Below, one piece after another: positions 1 to 6,118 of a DNA stretch of 10,380 nt (the stretch's first letter is position 1; each line of letters starts with the position of its first letter). Origin of the DNA: Candidatus Fermentibacterota bacterium. Its GTDB lineage: Bacteria > JAFGKV01. The notes beneath the pieces are model-generated. The model did no database searches, was not told where the DNA came from, and was given only the letters and a program-made list of their open reading frames with translations. The translations under genes were made by a program, and so were the position numbers. The stretch lies in NCBI GenBank assembly GCA_016928395.1, contig JAFGKV010000166.1, positions 1 to 10,380 on the forward strand, given 5' to 3'.

Positions 1-1527
1 CTCAAGGGCCTCGTCCGTGAGGCTCTGGATCGGGCGGTGTCTCTGCTTGGGCCCGGTGCCCGGGACAAGGCGCGCAAGGCCGAGGCCCACGTGGATGTCA
101 CGCTCTTGGCGCCGGGGCCGGTGGGTGAGGTACACGGCCGGTCCCTCCTGCTGCCGCTCGTTGTGGCGCTCACCCGTGCCGTGGCCGAGAGACTCAACCT
201 GGGGGCCACGGCTCGGTGGGAGGCAGGCATCGTGTGGACGGGCGATGTCGATGACCACGGCGCGCTCCACTCCGTGACCGGGCTGGCCGAGAAGCTGACC
301 AGGGTCATGGCATCCCGTTGTGCGGGCATGGCATTCCCCGCGGCGGATGATGAACGGCTGCGGGCCGCCCTCTCGGGCATCTCCCGGGCCAGGCCGCTGG
401 CCCTGCGCCCCATCGCCGGCCTGCTCGACCTCACCGCCGGCGGAGGACCCGGGGAGATCAAACCCAGAAGCCTGGCGGTGCGGGGCGTCTCGGTGGTGAA
501 GAGAGCAAGCAGACCGTTGGGCATCGCGGGCACGATCGCCGTCACCATCCTTCTCCTGGCCCTGGCCTATGCGGCGCCGCGGCTCTCCTCCTGGCTTGAC
601 CGAATGCCCACTGCCGCATTCGTGACGGCGGACAGCTCCCACATCGAGCTCCGCAATTCGTTGAACAGAAAGCTGCGCCTGCTCCCAATCGCGCGAACCT
701 CCCTGTCATGGACCGTAGTCAACGATATTGATGACGATGGCAGGCCCGAGTTCTTCTATGGAACAGGATGCGCTGATTCCGCCCGAGGTTCGATCTTTTG
801 CTTCGATGGGCACGGAAAGACGCTTTGGCGCTTCGCCGGAGGCCCTGCCGCGGATGAGACTCTGCCGTACCCACTGCGGAACCGCTTCGGCGCGGACGGG
901 GTCTTCGCGCACAACCCGCACTATGCCGGACAACTCGCGCTGCTACGGCGCGATGGCAGCTATGTGTCCAGCTTCTGGCATCCTGGCCACCTGAGTATCC
1001 AGCTGCACCCGAAACACAAGGAGTCCCCATTGTTCACCGACATCGATGGCGATGGGTACAGCGAGATTCTCTTTGGCGCCACCAACAACAGACTGAACCA
1101 GGCTGTGCTGGTGATCCTGGATCCTCGCCGCATTCGCGGCAAGGGCTTCGAAGGGCCGACAAACCCTCCAGATCCTCAATGGCAAAGCTATGTGGTGTTT
1201 CCGCGGCTCGCTGAATTGGAGGAGGCCATGGGTTCGCCTCGATTCCACGTGGGAAGCCTGCGCATCGACGAGCTGGACGGAAGCCCGATGATTTGCTTCG
1301 GTCTCTGGGGCATGCTCCCCGCGGTCGGCCGAACCAATGTGTTCAACTACTGGTTGGACTTCGACTTGCAAGTCGTCAGGTTCTACTCCGGCGACCCCTT
1401 CAAGACGTGGGGAGCCTGGGCACTGCGGAAGGGGCTTCTGGATATCGATGTGTGTTCGAAGGAATTCGAAGACTACATGCGCCAGATCGAAGTCATCCCC
1501 GGCCCAGCGGAGCTGCTGAGACCCTGA
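1..1527 (+). CDS. Lon-like (S16 fold) domain, transmembrane helix and FG-GAP-type C-terminal domain (5' partial)
   Basis: The frame is open from base 1, so the true start lies upstream; an internal GTG at 37 is used here only to number residues. Residues 15-130 resemble the proteolytic domain of Lon. The stretch around GRS (Ser36), a following helix, WTGDVDDHGALH and TGLAEK (Lys86) line up with Lon's GPSAG, TGE-x-LRG and GGLKEK, whose Ser and last Lys form the catalytic dyad. Ser-to-Lys spacing is 50 here against 43 in E. coli Lon, so a loop is longer. A hydrophobic helix follows at about 159-180. The C-terminal part holds two calcium-loop-like repeats, DIDDDG (about 230-235) and DIDGDG (335-340), each followed by an E-[FI]-x-[FY]-G strand as in FG-GAP/VCBS beta-propellers. 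I infer a cytoplasmic Lon-like domain tethered to an outward-facing propeller. No ATPase domain is visible in the part present. Activity and substrate are unknown, and the Lon assignment is by eye. Confidence 0.72.
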   Translation, partial: LKGLVREALDRAVSLLGPGARDKARKAEAHVDVTLLAPGPVGEVHGRSLLLPLVVALTRAVAERLNLGATARWEAGIVWTGDVDDHGALHSVTGLAEKLTRVMASRCAGMAFPAADDERLRAALSGISRARPLALRPIAGLLDLTAGGGPGEIKPRSLAVRGVSVVKRASRPLGIAGTIAVTILLLALAYAAPRLSSWLDRMPTAAFVTADSSHIELRNSLNRKLRLLPIARTSLSWTVVNDIDDDGRPEFFYGTGCADSARGSIFCFDGHGKTLWRFAGGPAADETLPYPLRNRFGADGVFAHNPHYAGQLALLRRDGSYVSSFWHPGHLSIQLHPKHKESPLFTDIDGDGYSEILFGATNNRLNQAVLVILDPRRIRGKGFEGPTNPPDPQWQSYVVFPRLAELEEAMGSPRFHVGSLRIDELDGSPMICFGLWGMLPAVGRTNVFNYWLDFDLQVVRFYSGDPFKTWGAWALRKGLLDIDVCSKEFEDYMRQIEVIPGPAELLRP

Positions 1528-1788
1528 GGGCTGGCGCCTTGGGGTCGGCACCGGCCGTCGTCTGCGGACCAGATCGCAGCTTGTGATGTCCCCTTGGGGC
1601 AAGGCGCTGACCTTGCTTGCGCCTGCTCGGAATCCTTGTCGAGCCAAAGGCGGGAATCAGCTCATTGCCGCGGGAGGGCAGAGACGCCCTCCCCTACGGT
1701 TCATGGGGGTGATCCAGCCGGCCGTGACGTCGCGGGGGCAGATGCGTCTGCCGGGATGCAGGCGTAGCCCATGGAGTGTCGGAAGCCG
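1528..1788. other. Convergent intergenic spacer
   Basis: This spacer separates the plus-strand membrane protein from the minus-strand deacetylase. The open frames crossing it have no recognisable protein features and overlap real genes on the other strand. Its one clear element is the hairpin at 1672-1693. No promoter would be expected between convergent genes and I see none. Confidence 0.6.
1672..1693. terminator. Strong GC-rich hairpin, possible bidirectional terminator or dispersed repeat
   Basis: An exact 8-bp inverted repeat, GGGAGGGC and GCCCTCCC, encloses the 6-nt loop AGAGAC. It sits between the ends of two convergent genes, where a bidirectional terminator would serve both. There is no T-tract on either side, so a classical intrinsic terminator is not proven. 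The purine-rich arm and flanks also look like a dispersed intergenic palindrome (REP-like). The hairpin is directly seen; its role is inferred. Confidence 0.5.
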
Positions 1789-2598
1789 CTACGTGCCGAT
1801 CAAGGCGGCAAAAGTGTCGCTCAGAGAACCGAAAGGAAAGGTATCCAGCAGCCATTGGAGGGTGGCGGCGAAGCGCGGCTGCCGCCAGAGGGTGATCCAT
1901 CGCCCCGGCTCTGCGCCCGGGGTGTGGGGGAGCGTGGGCAGCAACTCCCAGGGGTGCACATAGAACATGGAAGGCAGGCCGCGGCGCGCATTGGCCCGGA
2001 CCCAGTGGCGGATGACGCACCGGGGCCATGCCCGAAGATAGACGCTGCCGCCATAGGGCATTCGGAGCCTGGGGGAGGTGCTGGCGGGGATCTCCCAGAG
2101 GCCCGGCGCCAGCTCGAAGGGAGTACGCGGCGCCCGGGCCCAGCCCGCCATGGCGACGCGCGACGGCAGGAGGCTGCTGTCGATCCGGTACCCTCGCCGG
2201 GCGAGGATCTTGCCCACCCATTGCGTTTCGGGACGGAGGCCGAAGCTGGGGCCGCGGAAGCATCGGGGTCGGACGCCGCATGCTTCCGCGATGGCCCGTT
2301 CCGAACTATCCAATTCGTCGTTGAATTCCTCTGGAGAAAGCTCGCACAGGGCGACGTGGCCGTGGGTATGACAGCCGATCTCGTGGCCCCCCTTCGCGAT
2401 CCGCGCTATCAGGTCCGGATGCCGTTCGGCGACTTCGCCGACCACGAAGAAGGTCGCCCGGATTCCTCGTTCGTCCAGCAGGCCCAGGAGCCGTTCGGTC
2501 GGCTCCCGGATGAGAGATCGTGAGGGATCGGCGCCTTCCCGGACGAGGAGCGGGTGAAACCAATCCTCGACGTCGACCGTCAGGGCGTGGCGGGTCAC
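1789..2598 (-). CDS. Polysaccharide deacetylase, NodB/CE4 family, exosortase-associated (DUF3473) type
   Basis: Metal-dependent deacetylase of N-acetylated polysaccharide. The CE4 motifs are in order, numbered from the chosen start: TVDVEDW (7-13, the DxED form typical of exosortase-linked members), TFFVVG (49-54), metal-binding HTHGH (77-81), FRGPSF (114-119), DSS (140-142) and HPWEL (215-219). The part after about 150 resembles DUF3473, which marks this subfamily. The frame stays open upstream to an ATG at 2748, but that extension lies in repeat DNA and has no family resemblance. I chose the GTG at 2598, which has GAGGTG 12 nt upstream (somewhat far) and places the first motif at the normal distance from the N-terminus. 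This gives 269 aa, normal for the group. There is no signal peptide. Relatives usually sit in exopolysaccharide and exosortase clusters; none is seen here, so the substrate is open. Confidence 0.88.
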   Translation of the reverse strand: MTRHALTVDVEDWFHPLLVREGADPSRSLIREPTERLLGLLDERGIRATFFVVGEVAERHPDLIARIAKGGHEIGCHTHGHVALCELSPEEFNDELDSSERAIAEACGVRPRCFRGPSFGLRPETQWVGKILARRGYRIDSSLLPSRVAMAGWARAPRTPFELAPGLWEIPASTSPRLRMPYGGSVYLRAWPRCVIRHWVRANARRGLPSMFYVHPWELLPTLPHTPGAEPGRWITLWRQPRFAATLQWLLDTFPFGSLSDTFAALIGT

Positions 2599-2672
2599 TG
2601 GTTCTCGGTTCACCTCGCTTTGCTCGGAGTGCACAGGGTTCAGGGCTCGGGGTTCAGGACTGGCGACCAGCC

Positions 2673-2693
2673 CCTCCCTTTGGCAAAGGGAGG
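2673..2693. repeat. Perfect 9-bp palindromic hairpin
   Basis: CCTCCCTTT and AAAGGGAGG flank a 3-nt GGC centre, giving a perfect 9-bp stem. It lies inside the composite repeat region downstream of tsaB. Palindromes of this CCTCCCTTT type are common dispersed intergenic repeats in bacterial genomes (from memory, not searched). It could also act as a transcript-end structure for tsaB, but it has no U-run. Confidence 0.7.
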
Positions 2694-2722
2694 TTGGGTG
2701 GGATTTGCTCCTTCGCGACTGA

Positions 2723-2744
2723 TCCCGCATCCAGAGGTGCGGGA
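2723..2744. repeat. Second hairpin of the composite repeat region
   Basis: TCCCGCA and TGCGGGA form a 7-bp perfect stem around an 8-nt loop. It lies 29 nt from the 9-bp palindrome and within the same pair of inverted 7-mer arrays, so the two hairpins probably belong to one repeat unit. Confidence 0.6.
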
Positions 2745-2829
2745 CCAAGCGTCGGTTGTCGCCGCACCCGCGGATGCTGGGCGAGGCGAACCCTGAACCC
2801 TGAACCCTCGTTCCTTTCGTAGGGCCGGG

Positions 2830-3516
2830 TCAGCCTGCAACTGCCTTCCGTTGCGGCAATGGCGGTGTCGCGAGGTAGATACCCTGGATTGCAGCCGGAT
2901 CCCCGGGGTCGCCGGCGTTCCACCGATGCGTGGCGATGCGGGCCAGAGTCGCGGCCCGTGGGATAGAGAGCTCGGGATCGGTAGTCAGACTCCCCTCGAT
3001 CTCAGGCAGAAGACCCATGACCCGGGCCGCGGCATCGCCGATGACGATTCCATGCCCCCGCCAGAGTTCTGGAAGCTCAGCCGGCTGGATCAGTCGCGGT
3101 GCGAGCAGTTCTCTGGGTGGAAACACGGTAGTATCATATGCCGAGAAGGCGGCGTGACCAGTGCGGCGGCCCGACTCCTGCAGCAGGTACACCAGAGGGC
3201 GTTCACCGGCGGCCGAGGCCAGGACCGCCGAGCTGGCGACACCGTGGAGCGGGATCTGCCGGGCGAAGGCGATCCCCTGCATGATGCTGAGCCCGATGCG
3301 CAGGCCCGTGTATGATCCCGGTCCGAGGCCAGCAGCGCACGCCGTCAGTTCTTCGGAGGTCACGCAGGCCTGGAGCAGTATCGTCTCCAGGCGAGCTGGG
3401 CACTGCGCGAGCATGCGCCGGTCCAACAGGGCGGTGTGCTCAACCACCAGGCCCGCGTCAGACAAGAGAGCCGCGGTCATCCATTTGGTCGAGGTGTCAA
3501 GGGCAAGCAGCATCAT
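2830..3516 (-). CDS. tsaB: tRNA threonylcarbamoyladenosine biosynthesis protein TsaB
   Basis: TsaB is the scaffold subunit that pairs with TsaD (Kae1) and, with TsaE, transfers the threonylcarbamoyl group to A37 of ANN-decoding tRNAs. The protein opens with the ASKHA-fold strand LLALDTST (3-10), and AAGLGPGSYTGLRIG (61-75) is the hallmark TsaB loop and helix. Length from the chosen start is 228 aa, typical. The frame is open further upstream, but that part overlaps tsaE and resembles nothing. The tandem ATGATG at 3516-3511 overlaps the tsaE stop, so either ATG gives translational coupling; the first gives a 4-nt ATGA overlap. The segment that often reads HS-x-x-LLP is degenerate here (RRMLAQCPARLE, 33-44). 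tsaD and tsaC are not in this window. Last gene of a four-gene run. Confidence 0.93.
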   Translation of the reverse strand: MMLLALDTSTKWMTAALLSDAGLVVEHTALLDRRMLAQCPARLETILLQACVTSEELTACAAGLGPGSYTGLRIGLSIMQGIAFARQIPLHGVASSAVLASAAGERPLVYLLQESGRRTGHAAFSAYDTTVFPPRELLAPRLIQPAELPELWRGHGIVIGDAAARVMGLLPEIEGSLTTDPELSIPRAATLARIATHRWNAGDPGDPAAIQGIYLATPPLPQRKAVAG

Positions 3517-3956
3517 GTCTGGACCATGCGCAGCAGGGAATCCGGCCCGGCAATGGTGAGGCGGCGATGACTGTCCATGAACTCGATCGCCACGGTCCAC
3601 GTTGGTTCCGGGAGGAACCCTTCGCCCCGCTCCGGCCACTCGATGACCAGAATGCCGTGGGGGGCCATGGCAACGAGTTCCCCGGCATCCGAAGAGGTGC
3701 TGACGCGGTAGAGATCAACGTGATGAAGCTCACGTTCCCCACTGTAGGACCGCACGAGGGTGAAGCTTGGGCTCAAGACATCCCTTCCCTCCGCCACGCG
3801 CAGCCCTTCGGCGATGCCTTTGGCCACCACAGTTTTTCCCGAACCCAGGGGACCAGAAAGGAACACGACGTCATCGTCGCCGAGGACGCCTGCCAGGCGT
3901 TTGCCGAGCTTGTGCGTCTCCTCGGGCGAGCGGGAGACGATGTCGATAGAGCTCAG
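3513..3956 (-). CDS. tsaE: tRNA threonylcarbamoyladenosine biosynthesis ATPase TsaE, apparent non-canonical start
   Basis: TsaE is the P-loop ATPase that drives turnover of the TsaD-TsaB complex in t6A37 synthesis. Numbered from the chosen start it has Walker A GPLGSGKT (35-42), SPSFTL (62-67), HVDLYR (79-84) and Walker B-like IEWPER (105-110), all typical. The only standard start in the front of the frame is a GTG at 3866, inside the first beta strand just before Walker A, which would remove the family's N-terminal helix. That helix is encoded: SSIDIVSRSPEETHKLGKRL is in frame upstream. The frame runs back to a stop near 3990 without ATG, GTG or TTG. I therefore place the start at CTG 3956, which overlaps the upstream TGA as CTGA and gives 147 aa, the normal length. 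The identity is firm. The exact start is an inference; an ATT at 3965 is another option, or a sequence error could have removed a start. Confidence 0.88.
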   Translation of the reverse strand: MSSIDIVSRSPEETHKLGKRLAGVLGDDDVVFLSGPLGSGKTVVAKGIAEGLRVAEGRDVLSPSFTLVRSYSGERELHHVDLYRVSTSSDAGELVAMAPHGILVIEWPERGEGFLPEPTWTVAIEFMDSHRRLTIAGPDSLLRMVQT

Positions 3957-4489
3957 TGGATGAATACCGGCGTCCCCTCGGGGACGAGGTCAAAGAGCTC
4001 AATCACACTGTCGTTATGGAGGCGAATGCATCCCGAAGAGATGAACTTGCCGACGGAATCCTCCACATTGGTGCCGTGGATGCCATAGCGCCGATAGGTT
4101 CCCCTGGGCTCTTCCCCCAGCGACATCCATCTCGGCCCGTATGAGTTGCGCCAGTCACCAGGTGGTATCCTTGTGCCGTTCTTCCAGTACATGGGGGGAT
4201 CCTTGATCTTGCCGATGATACGGAACCTGCCCGTGGGAGTTGCCTTGCCGATGCTGTCATTGCCCACGGAGCACAGGTAGTCACGTACCGGCACCCCCCC
4301 CTTGCTCAACTGCAGCCGAAGCCAGTCGCGGTAGATGTCAATGCGCCAGGCTCCCGCTATGGCCCGGAGGGAATCGGAAGGCAGGCTCAGCACCGAGTCG
4401 GGAATGACGGTCGGAACCGGGGCATTCTCTGACGCATTCGCACCCAGAGCGAACGACACAAGGAGCAGCCCAAGCGAAAGGCCTTTCAT
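3953..4489 (-). CDS. Secreted L,D-transpeptidase (YkuD/ErfK family)
   Basis: The catalytic domain matches YkuD-type L,D-transpeptidases, which form 3-3 peptidoglycan cross-links or attach proteins to peptidoglycan. The signature runs from YGIHGT (135-140, His138) to SSGCIRLHN (151-159), with Cys154 as the nucleophile. TPTGRF (84-89) is the usual upstream strand. Residues 1-19 form a signal peptide, a positive start then a hydrophobic run ending GANA, with likely cleavage before Ser20, so the enzyme acts outside the cytoplasmic membrane. It has 178 aa and no LysM or other binding domain. A linker at 20-45 is rich in Pro and Ser. It starts 30 nt after the ACT gene ends, and its TGA overlaps the proposed tsaE start, so it is probably co-transcribed. 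No clear Shine-Dalgarno sequence precedes its ATG. Confidence 0.92.
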   Translation of the reverse strand: MKGLSLGLLLVSFALGANASENAPVPTVIPDSVLSLPSDSLRAIAGAWRIDIYRDWLRLQLSKGGVPVRDYLCSVGNDSIGKATPTGRFRIIGKIKDPPMYWKNGTRIPPGDWRNSYGPRWMSLGEEPRGTYRRYGIHGTNVEDSVGKFISSGCIRLHNDSVIELFDLVPEGTPVFIH

Positions 4490-4519
4490 GACGGAATGCG
4501 TGTTTCGCAGGGTGCCGGG

Positions 4520-4987
4520 CTACTCGGCGTGCAGCCGTTCGATGGCCTGCGTGGCGTCGTTCAGCCGGTCCTTCCGTATCACGCAGGTGATGCCCCAGAG
4601 GGAGGAACTGATCATCTCGATGTTGATGCGCTCCTTGGCCAAAGCGGAGAAGATAACCCCCGGGGAGATGCGTGGCCCCATGTCTGCGGCGCGCACGGAG
4701 AGCGTGGCGACATCATGGTCAACCTCGACGTCTTTGCCGCCGAGCTGTTGCACCAGTTTCTGCATGACCTCCGTCACGACGGGAACTGTCACGTCCGCGA
4801 CAACAAACGCCACGTCAGCGAGGCCGGGCTCCACTGAGGTGTTCACCACGAGTTCGACATTGACGTTCCTGGCGCCCAAGGCACCAAAGATGTCGGCTGC
4901 GATGCCTGGTTTGTCAGGGATTTTCACAAGGGTGACTTTGGCAACGCTGGTATTGAAGTATACACCCGGCCGATGGGTTGGCTCCAT
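4520..4987 (-). CDS. Stand-alone tandem ACT-domain protein, aspartokinase regulatory-region-like
   Basis: The 155 aa are almost entirely two ACT domains. The first (about 15-88) has VAKVTLVKIPDKPGIAADIF and NVNVELVVN; the second (about 92-154) has VATLSVRAADMG, PGVIFSALAKERINIEMISSS and ITCVI. Order and wording follow the C-terminal regulatory half of LysC-type aspartate kinases, where paired ACT domains bind lysine or threonine. No kinase domain is attached and none lies upstream on this strand; an AAGGAGG ribosome-binding site 6 nt before the ATG shows that this is a real gene start rather than the tail of a longer gene. I infer a small amino-acid-sensing regulator, possibly a separate beta-like subunit of an aspartokinase encoded elsewhere. 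First gene of the run leading to tsaB. Ligand and partner are unknown. Confidence 0.85.
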   Translation of the reverse strand: MEPTHRPGVYFNTSVAKVTLVKIPDKPGIAADIFGALGARNVNVELVVNTSVEPGLADVAFVVADVTVPVVTEVMQKLVQQLGGKDVEVDHDVATLSVRAADMGPRISPGVIFSALAKERINIEMISSSLWGITCVIRKDRLNDATQAIERLHAE

Positions 4988-4993
4988 GGTCGG

Positions 4994-5000
4994 CCTCCTT
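4994..5000 (-). promoter_or_regulatory. Strong Shine-Dalgarno site of the ACT-domain gene
   Basis: On the minus strand AAGGAGG lies 6 nt before the ATG at 4987. This near-ideal site fixes the start of the ACT protein and argues that the gene is complete without an N-terminal kinase domain. Confidence 0.8.
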
Positions 5001-5047
5001 CACGCTTCTGTCCATCAAGTGACTTCAAGAGACTGCTCTAAAGATGG

Positions 5048-5067
5048 GCCCACCACGCCCTGTGGGC
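5048..5067. other. Hairpin in the leader region of the ACT-tsaB run
   Basis: GCCCAC and GTGGGC form a 6-bp perfect stem with an 8-nt loop, about 60 nt upstream of the ACT gene and on the far side from the DUF2270 promoter. It could be part of the 5' leader of the minus-strand transcript, but there is no T-run or alternative structure that I can identify as an attenuator. Confidence 0.35.
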
Positions 5068-5146
5068 AAGCACCAAAGCACGCGGGTGGACCGTATGACC
5101 GCAGGTCGAGACGGACCGTGTCCGATGCACCTCGGGCGAGGCCGGA

Positions 5147-5174
5147 TTGACCATACCGCCCCTTTGGTTCTAAT
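5147..5174 (+). promoter_or_regulatory. Sigma70-like promoter for the DUF2270 gene
   Basis: TTGACC (5147-5152, five of six consensus bases) and TCTAAT (5169-5174, five of six) are separated by 16 nt. The predicted transcript would start near 5182 and have an 80-nt leader before the ATG at 5262. This is the best promoter match that I see in the window. It was found by eye and not tested. Confidence 0.5.
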
Positions 5175-5261
5175 TGAGCGGCATGTGCCGCGTCTTTTCA
5201 TCCGAAGGCACTGACCGAGGCCTTCCTCCGCCGGGGAAAGGCAAAGCCGGCTCACGCGCCG

Positions 5262-5954
5262 ATGAGTGACCACGCCATGGAAGACTCCCGACTCCCCGAT
5301 CACCTCTACTACACGACCATGGTTCACTTCTACCGTGGCGAGTTGGGGCGCATCATGTCGTGGCGGGAACGGTTGGATACCACCACCAACTGGGCCGTAG
5401 CCAGCGCCACTGCCCTGATGAGCGTGGGGTTGAGCCGCGGCGATGTACCTCACATTGTGTTCCTCATGGCGAACTTCGTGATTTTCCTACTGCTCTCCAT
5501 CGAGGGCAGGCGCTATCGCTACTACGATGCCTTCCGGGCGCGGGTAAGGATGTTAGAGGCCCACTTCCTCGTCCCGGTGCTGATGCGTGACAGCCGCCTA
5601 TTGGAGGGAGACTGGCGGCGAACTCTTTCCGAGGATCTGCTGCTCCCATCCTTCAAGATCAACCGGCGCGAAGCCATCGGGCGCCGACTGACCCGCAACT
5701 ACATCTGGATCTTCCTGATTATCCTCGTGGCATGGATCGCGAAGATTCACTTGCGGAACACGGATTCCACCGGCCTGGCAGCCTTTCTTTACACGGCACA
5801 ACAGGGCCAACCGCTACCGGCGATTCTGTTTTGGGTGCTGGTGGGCGCCTTCTACGGTCTGCTGGCCTACCTCATGATTGTTGCCAGGTTGAGCCGCCGG
5901 GCCTCCGGAGAGTTCAAACGCCAGTCGGTCAAGCCCACGGAGTGGAGCATGTAG
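5262..5954 (+). CDS. DUF2270 integral membrane protein
   Basis: The 230-aa protein matches my memory of the DUF2270 family (predicted membrane proteins of bacteria and haloarchaea). Its hallmarks are HFYRGELGRIMSWRERLDTT (22-41), TNWAVASA (42-49) and the segment EGRRYRYYDAFRARVRMLE (81-99). Hydrophobic segments lie at about 44-58, 64-80, 147-162 and 187-207, suggesting four transmembrane helices with the conserved Arg/Tyr-rich stretch and a soluble loop between the second and third. No function is known. The ATG at 5262 has no strong ribosome-binding site; ATG 5277 is an alternative that loses five residues. It appears to be a single-gene unit, with a promoter of its own on the left and a convergent glnS on the right. 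Confidence 0.87.
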   Translation: MSDHAMEDSRLPDHLYYTTMVHFYRGELGRIMSWRERLDTTTNWAVASATALMSVGLSRGDVPHIVFLMANFVIFLLLSIEGRRYRYYDAFRARVRMLEAHFLVPVLMRDSRLLEGDWRRTLSEDLLLPSFKINRREAIGRRLTRNYIWIFLIILVAWIAKIHLRNTDSTGLAAFLYTAQQGQPLPAILFWVLVGAFYGLLAYLMIVARLSRRASGEFKRQSVKPTEWSM

Positions 5955-6055
5955 GTGAGAGAACCCCAGGATGGCATGGGCGAGCTCCAAAGCGGCGAGC
6001 CTGGGATAGTGGAACAATGGAAGGCCGGGTGACTGGAACACTGGATGGACACTGA

Positions 6056-6067
6056 ACCGTCGACGGT
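6056..6067. repeat. 12-bp perfect palindrome
   Basis: ACCGTCGACGGT reads the same on both strands and lies just after the degenerate TGGAA-word tract. Between two convergent gene ends an operator role is unlikely; it may belong to an intergenic repeat. Confidence 0.4.
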
Positions 6068-6104
6068 GGAGTGCGGATCGTTCCCGAGGGTGACCTCTCC
6101 CTTC

Positions 6105-6118
6105 GCGCCTGAAGGCGC
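6105..6118. terminator. Short GC hairpin with TGAA loop, weak terminator candidate
   Basis: GCGCC and GGCGC form a 5-bp stem around a TGAA tetraloop between the ends of two convergent genes. There is no T-run on either strand, so terminator function is only suggested by position. Confidence 0.25.

Larger units (their letters stand above)
2599..2829. repeat. Composite repeat region: inverted 7-bp arrays around two hairpins
   Basis: The spacer between tsaB and the deacetylase is built of repeats. At 2788-2808 there are three exact tandem copies of GAACCCT. At 2635-2655 there are three copies in the opposite orientation, one exact (AGGGTTC) and two with one or two changes, so the arrays form long inverted arms about 130 bp apart. 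Between them lie two perfect hairpins, listed separately. This layout resembles a small non-autonomous mobile or REP-like element. It carries no transposase and no convincing gene; the open frames across it are unrelated to any family I know. Confidence 0.65.

Noticed and set aside
1-1527. Loss of the Lon catalytic lysine in TGLAEK
   Set aside because: The first lysine of GGLKEK is changed to Ala, but the catalytic lysine of E. coli Lon (K722) is the second one, which is kept.
943-1647. A 234-codon minus-strand open frame
   Set aside because: It is antisense to the FG-GAP part of the first gene, which has clear repeat motifs and a normal stop.
2599-2748. N-terminal extension of the deacetylase to ATG 2748
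   Set aside because: The extra 50 residues are translated partly from repeat DNA, and the first CE4 motif normally lies close to the N-terminus.
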